Below are positions 6,570-9,300 of a stretch of 9,300 nucleotides of DNA, piece after piece. The position numbers and the translations under genes were made by a program. Below the pieces are notes generated by a model. It saw only the letters and a program-made list of their open reading frames with translations. It ran no database searches and was not told the origin of the DNA. This stretch comes from Rhodospirillales bacterium (GTDB lineage Bacteria; Pseudomonadota; Alphaproteobacteria; Rhodospirillales; Casp-alpha2). Position 1 is the stretch's first letter. Each line of letters opens with the position of its first letter. The stretch lies in contig JANQIJ010000119.1 in assembly GCA_028282185.1 (NCBI GenBank), positions 1 to 9,300 on the forward strand. The letters run 5' to 3'.

Positions 6570-6572
6570 CCA

Positions 6573-6600
6573 GGCGCGGGCCTGTCGCGCCCCTTGTTTT
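6573..6600 (+). promoter_or_regulatory. GC hairpin with T-rich tail upstream of cobS (attenuator-like)
   Basis: GGCGCG (6573-6578) and CGCGCC (6586-6591) form a 6-bp stem around a 7-nt loop, followed by CCTTGTTTT. This resembles a short intrinsic terminator just downstream of the candidate -10 box and ahead of the cobS reading frame. An alternative pairing, CAGGC (6571-6575) with GCCTG (6580-6584), is mutually exclusive with it. Short GC stems are common by chance in DNA this GC-rich, so confidence is low. Confidence 0.28.
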
Positions 6601-7459
6601 GCACGTCATATCCGGAGTTCATGCCCTGACCAAGGAGAAGCCGACCGAGCACGCCGCCGACCCGGCGGAAACGGGGCCGCCGAAAGCGCCGCGGCCCGGC
6701 CCCTTGGCCGACCTTTTGCTGGCCACCGCGTTCCTCACCCGCCTGCCGGTGCCGGCCGGGCAGGACGCCGCGCCCGGCGCGCTTTCCCGTGCCGGTTGGG
6801 CTTTTCCCGTGATCGGCGCCGTGATCGGCGCGATCGGTGGCGGTTTGATCCTGTTGACCACGGGCAGCGGCCTGCATCCGCTGGTTTCGGCCCTTTTGGC
6901 CCTGGCCGCCATGGCGATCCTTACCGGCGCCTTGCATGAAGACGGTTTGGCGGACTTCGCCGACGGGCTGGGCGTGCGCGGACGGGAGAAACGCCTGGCC
7001 GCAATGGCCGATTCGCGGATCGGCGCGTTCGGCGTCCTGGCCCTGGTGTTCAGCGTCGGGCTCAGGGCCGGCGCGCTGATGTCCCTGGCCGGCCCGGGCA
7101 TCGCCGTCGCGACCCTGGTCGGCGCCGCGGCTTTGTCGCGCGCCGTCATGGTGGCTGGCCTGTTCGCCCTGCCGCCGGCGCGGGACGGGGGGCTGGGACA
7201 ATCCGCCGGCCGGCCACCCGTTTGGATCGTCGGCCTGGCACTGGGGATCGGCCTGGCCGTCTTGCTGGCGGTGCTTTGGCCGGTCAACGGCGCCGGGGTT
7301 ATCGCGGTCATTGGCGCGGGCGTGGCCGCCGCGTTGTTCATGACCTGGCTGTTGCATGCGGCGCTCGGCGGGCAAACCGGCGATGGCCTGGGCGCCCAGC
7401 AGCAAATCACGGAAACCGTCATCTACATGGCCGTGGCGGCGACGCCCCTGGTGCTGTAA
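6599..7459 (+). CDS. cobS: Adenosylcobinamide-GDP ribazoletransferase (cobalamin synthase)
   Basis: An integral membrane enzyme (CobV in P. denitrificans nomenclature) that joins adenosylcobinamide-GDP to alpha-ribazole or its 5'-phosphate to complete the corrinoid. From the TTG used here it has 286 residues, slightly long for the family. The core begins at LADLLLATAFLTRLPVP (36-52). HEDGLADFADGLG (113-125) is the acidic metal-binding signature, DSRIGAFG (138-145) follows, and GGQTGDGLGAQQQ (257-269) is the second acidic motif. Several hydrophobic stretches (about 68-88, 95-111, 145-165, 167-190, 207-227, 232-254) are consistent with a polytopic membrane protein. The start is unclear: no in-frame ATG or GTG lies ahead of the core; TTG 6599 and TTG 6704 are the only usual options, and neither has a clear Shine-Dalgarno sequence. 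The stop lies 9 nt before cobC. Confidence 0.93.
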   Translation: MHVISGVHALTKEKPTEHAADPAETGPPKAPRPGPLADLLLATAFLTRLPVPAGQDAAPGALSRAGWAFPVIGAVIGAIGGGLILLTTGSGLHPLVSALLALAAMAILTGALHEDGLADFADGLGVRGREKRLAAMADSRIGAFGVLALVFSVGLRAGALMSLAGPGIAVATLVGAAALSRAVMVAGLFALPPARDGGLGQSAGRPPVWIVGLALGIGLAVLLAVLWPVNGAGVIAVIGAGVAAALFMTWLLHAALGGQTGDGLGAQQQITETVIYMAVAATPLVL

Positions 7460-7468
7460 GGGAAGAGG

Positions 7469-8137
7469 ATGAACAGCGACAGCCGAACAACCCGCTGGTG
7501 GTGGGTCCGCCACGCGCCGGTGCCGAGCGCCGTCGGCACGATCTACGGCGCCAATGACGTGCCCTGCGACATCTCCGACCGGGACAGCTTTCGCGCCCTG
7601 GCGGAATCATTGCCCGCCGATGCGGTCTGGCTGACCAGCCATCTATCGCGGACCCGAAAAACGGCCCGGGCGATCCGGGACGAAGGATTGGATTTCCCCG
7701 AGCCGGTCGTGGAAAACGACCTGGGCGAACAATCCTTCGGCGATTGGCAGGGCCGGACCTGGGACGAGATGGAGGTCCGCGACCCTGAGGCCTTTCGCAG
7801 CTTTTGGGACGATCCCGTGCGCGGCCGGCCCCCCGGTGGCGAAAGTTTCGCCGATCTGATCGCCCGGGTCGCCCCGGTGATCGATCGCTATACCTCGGCG
7901 CATATCGGGCGGGATATCGTGGCCATCGCCCATGGCGGCACGATCCGCGCGGCCATGAGCCATTCGTTGGGCCTGCCGCCGGAAGGCGGCATGGCCTTCA
8001 CCGTGTCGACCCTGTCGGTGACGCGCCTGGAACATGTCACGGACGGCCTGCTGCGCGGACGCGGCGGGGCTTGGCGCGTCGTTCGGGTCAACGCGCCGCC
8101 GCACGGTATCGCGCCCAAGGTGAAGGGAGGGCATTAG
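7469..8137 (+). CDS. cobC: Histidine phosphatase family protein, probable alpha-ribazole phosphatase
   Basis: A 222-residue member of the phosphoglycerate-mutase-like histidine phosphatase branch. Placed between cobS and cobU, it most likely removes the 5'-phosphate from alpha-ribazole phosphate or from adenosylcobalamin 5'-phosphate. WWWVRHAP at 10-17 holds the catalytic Arg14-His15 pair (RHA rather than the commoner RHG, as in many CobC proteins). TSHLSRTRKTA (56-66) provides Arg61, ENDLGEQSFGDWQG (82-95) the acid/base Glu87 region, and IAHGGTIRA (153-161) the second catalytic His155. All expected active-site residues are present. GGAAGAGG lies immediately ahead of the ATG, giving a good ribosome site. 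Sequence alone does not separate CobC from other small phosphatases of this clan; the neighbourhood decides. The C-terminal 30 residues (GRGGAWRVV onward) are basic and less conserved. Confidence 0.91.
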   Translation: MNSDSRTTRWWWVRHAPVPSAVGTIYGANDVPCDISDRDSFRALAESLPADAVWLTSHLSRTRKTARAIRDEGLDFPEPVVENDLGEQSFGDWQGRTWDEMEVRDPEAFRSFWDDPVRGRPPGGESFADLIARVAPVIDRYTSAHIGRDIVAIAHGGTIRAAMSHSLGLPPEGGMAFTVSTLSVTRLEHVTDGLLRGRGGAWRVVRVNAPPHGIAPKVKGGH

Positions 8138-8183
8138 GCGCAAAACCTGAACGGCCAGTGGAGCCGTGAACGTGGTTTTGCGC
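8138..8183 (+). other. Nested inverted repeat (stem-loop) filling most of the cobC-cobU gap
   Basis: GCGCAAAACC (8138-8147) is perfectly repeated in inverse as GGTTTTGCGC (8174-8183). Inside it, ACGGC (8151-8155) pairs with GCCGT (8163-8167) around a 7-nt loop; the two stems are separated by 3 nt on one side and 6 nt on the other. The outer stem starts at the first base after the cobC stop codon and ends 10 nt before the cobU ATG, so the cobU ribosome site lies directly at its foot. No T-run follows, so it is not a standard intrinsic terminator. It may set cobU translation, mark an RNA-processing site, or be a dispersed repeat. The structure is plain; the role is inferred. Confidence 0.72.
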
Positions 8184-8193
8184 GGGACAGAAC

Positions 8194-8754
8194 ATGGCTG
8201 TTTCCCTCCCACCCCTCACCCTGATCCTCGGCGGCCAACGGTCGGGAAAAAGCGCGCTCGCCGAAAAGATGATCGAAGACACCGTCGCCGCCGGCACCTG
8301 TGGCGGTGCGATTTACCTGGCGACCGCGGAACCTGTGGCCAGCGCTGGGGATCCGGAGATGGCGGCCCGGATCGACGTCCACCGCGCGCGCCGCGGCGCA
8401 CATTGGCGCACGGTCGAAGAGCCGTTGGACGTCCTGCCGGTGATCGTCGAAAACGCCCGTCCCGACTGTCCGGTCTTGGTCGATTGTCTGACCTTATGGC
8501 TGTCCAACGTGATCGCGGCGGGCCGCGATCCCGACGCCGCCGTCGAAGACCTGGCCGCCGGGTTGACCGGCGCGCCGGGGCCTGTCGTCCTGGTATCCAA
8601 CGAGGTCGGGCTCGGCGTCATTCCGGCCAACGCCATGGCCCGGGCGTTCGCCGATGCTGCCGGTCGGGCCAATCAGCGGCTGGCACGGGCGGCGATCCGC
8701 GTGCTATTCACGGCGGCCGGTCTGCCCCTTATATTGAAAGACACGTCCACCTGA
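8194..8754 (+). CDS. cobU: Bifunctional adenosylcobinamide kinase / adenosylcobinamide-phosphate guanylyltransferase
   Basis: A 186-residue RecA-like P-loop enzyme (CobP in P. denitrificans nomenclature). It phosphorylates adenosylcobinamide and then transfers GMP from GTP, making the adenosylcobinamide-GDP used by CobS. The P-loop GGQRSGKS is at 13-20, YLATAEP at 41-47, and ARIDVHRARRGAHW at 58-71. Aligned with the Salmonella CobU segment RIQHHKDGRPAHW, His63 corresponds to the guanylylated His46. VLVDCLTLWLSN (94-105) is the Walker-B-like strand, and VSNEVGLGVIP (134-144) and AGRANQRLA (156-164) complete the family pattern. Length and motifs are normal. Its ATG follows the 8138-8183 stem-loop by 10 nt with only a weak GGGACAG ribosome site. 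It ends 26 nt before cobW. Confidence 0.97.
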   Translation: MAVSLPPLTLILGGQRSGKSALAEKMIEDTVAAGTCGGAIYLATAEPVASAGDPEMAARIDVHRARRGAHWRTVEEPLDVLPVIVENARPDCPVLVDCLTLWLSNVIAAGRDPDAAVEDLAAGLTGAPGPVVLVSNEVGLGVIPANAMARAFADAAGRANQRLARAAIRVLFTAAGLPLILKDTST

Positions 8755-8780
8755 CTCCTGACAAACGAGATCCTTGAAAC

Positions 8781-9300
8781 ATGAAAATTCCAGCAACCGT
8801 CATCACCGGCTTCTTGGGCGCCGGCAAGACGACCCTGATCCGCAACATTCTCGACAATGCCGGCGGCAAGCGCATCGCCCTGGTGATCAACGAATTCGGC
8901 GATCTGGGCATTGACCGAGAGGTGATCAACGGCTGCGGCGTCGACGGCTGCGCCGAGGACGACGTGGTCGAACTGGCCAACGGCTGCATCTGCTGCACCG
9001 TGGCCGACGATTTCCTGCCGGCCATGGAGATGCTGCTCGATCGCGCCGATCCGCCGGACCACATCGTCATCGAGACCTCGGGCCTGGCCCTGCCCAAACC
9101 CCTGGTCAAGGCCTTCACCTGGCCCGAGGTCCGTGCCCGGGTCACCGTCGACGGGGTGATCGCCGTGGTCGATGCCCCCGCCGTCGCCGAGGGCCGTTTC
9201 GCCCATGATCCGGACGCCGTGGCCGAGCAACGCGCCCAAGACGACAACCTGGATCACCATTCCCCGCTTGAAGAGGTCTTCGAGGACCAGGTCGCCGCCG
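8781..9300 (+). CDS. cobW: CobW-type COG0523 GTPase (cobalamin synthesis), N-terminal part
   Basis: The first 173 codons are present; the gene continues past the right edge. The P-loop GFLGAGKT is at 10-17, INEFGDLGID at 36-45 is the switch region, and NGCICCT at 67-73 contains the CxCC metal-binding motif (Cys69, Cys71, Cys72) that defines the COG0523 metallochaperone GTPases. IETSGLALP at 97-105 and AVVDAPAV near 128-135 follow in normal order, and the visible end is acidic with His159-His160. CobW is linked to the aerobic pathway, where cobN (cobaltochelatase) often lies next to it; it is thought to help supply cobalt. The position after cobU supports CobW over the related zinc (YciC/ZigA) or nitrile hydratase activator proteins. 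The ribosome site is weak. No frame break is seen. Confidence 0.95.
   Translation, partial: MKIPATVITGFLGAGKTTLIRNILDNAGGKRIALVINEFGDLGIDREVINGCGVDGCAEDDVVELANGCICCTVADDFLPAMEMLLDRADPPDHIVIETSGLALPKPLVKAFTWPEVRARVTVDGVIAVVDAPAVAEGRFAHDPDAVAEQRAQDDNLDHHSPLEEVFEDQVAA

Noticed and set aside
6455..7513. A 352-codon open frame on the minus strand opposite cobS
   Set aside because: The translation is Gly/Gln/Arg-rich low-complexity sequence typical of a shadow frame, while cobS on the other strand has clear family motifs.
8673..9260. A 195-codon minus-strand frame opposite cobU/cobW
   Set aside because: It overlaps the cobW P-loop and CxCC coding region antisense and shows no domain.

Overview
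The window is high-GC (strong G/C bias at third codon positions) and comes from a Gram-negative bacterium. The protein flavour (compact heptose operon, aerobic-type cob cluster with CobW, degenerate EAL proteins) suggests an alphaproteobacterium, probably of the Rhodospirillales type. This taxonomic reading is inference from gene content only. I see no rRNA, tRNA, CRISPR array, insertion sequence or phage gene.

Left part (1-2419, all minus strand, read right to left). A PPP-family metallophosphoesterase (1739-2419) is followed by a UDP-glucuronate decarboxylase (734-1675), the phosphoheptose isomerase gmhA (118-702) and the start of hldE (1-121, cut by the window edge). gmhA and hldE overlap by 4 nt. 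GmhA and HldE perform the first steps of ADP-heptose synthesis for LPS core, and the decarboxylase makes UDP-xylose, so this is a cell-surface sugar-nucleotide operon. The phosphatase carries changes in its metal-site motifs and appears to lack an internal segment of about 25 residues.

Middle part (2672-5284, plus strand). Two tandem paralogues of 420 and 437 codons, 36 nt apart, are read divergently from the phosphatase. Both look like degenerate two-domain c-di-GMP proteins: an N-terminal GGDEF-like fold with the signature replaced by a shared Asn-Ala-Asp motif, a charged helical linker, and a C-terminal EAL-like domain in which some ligand residues survive and others are lost. They are the least explained part of the window and the best candidate for something new. 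A 12-bp hairpin with the stop codon beginning in its loop closes the second gene.

Right part (5440-9300). This is the nucleotide-loop and late-assembly section of cobalamin synthesis: cobT on the minus strand, divergent from cobS, cobC, cobU and the first 173 codons of cobW on the plus strand. CobU activates and guanylylates adenosylcobinamide, CobT makes alpha-ribazole phosphate, CobS joins the two, and CobC removes the phosphate. CobW is a COG0523 GTPase linked to metal supply for the aerobic pathway. I found no cobalamin riboswitch. Two structured stretches stand out instead: a hairpin with a T-rich tail in front of cobS, and a nested inverted repeat filling the cobC-cobU gap. The start of cobS is unclear.
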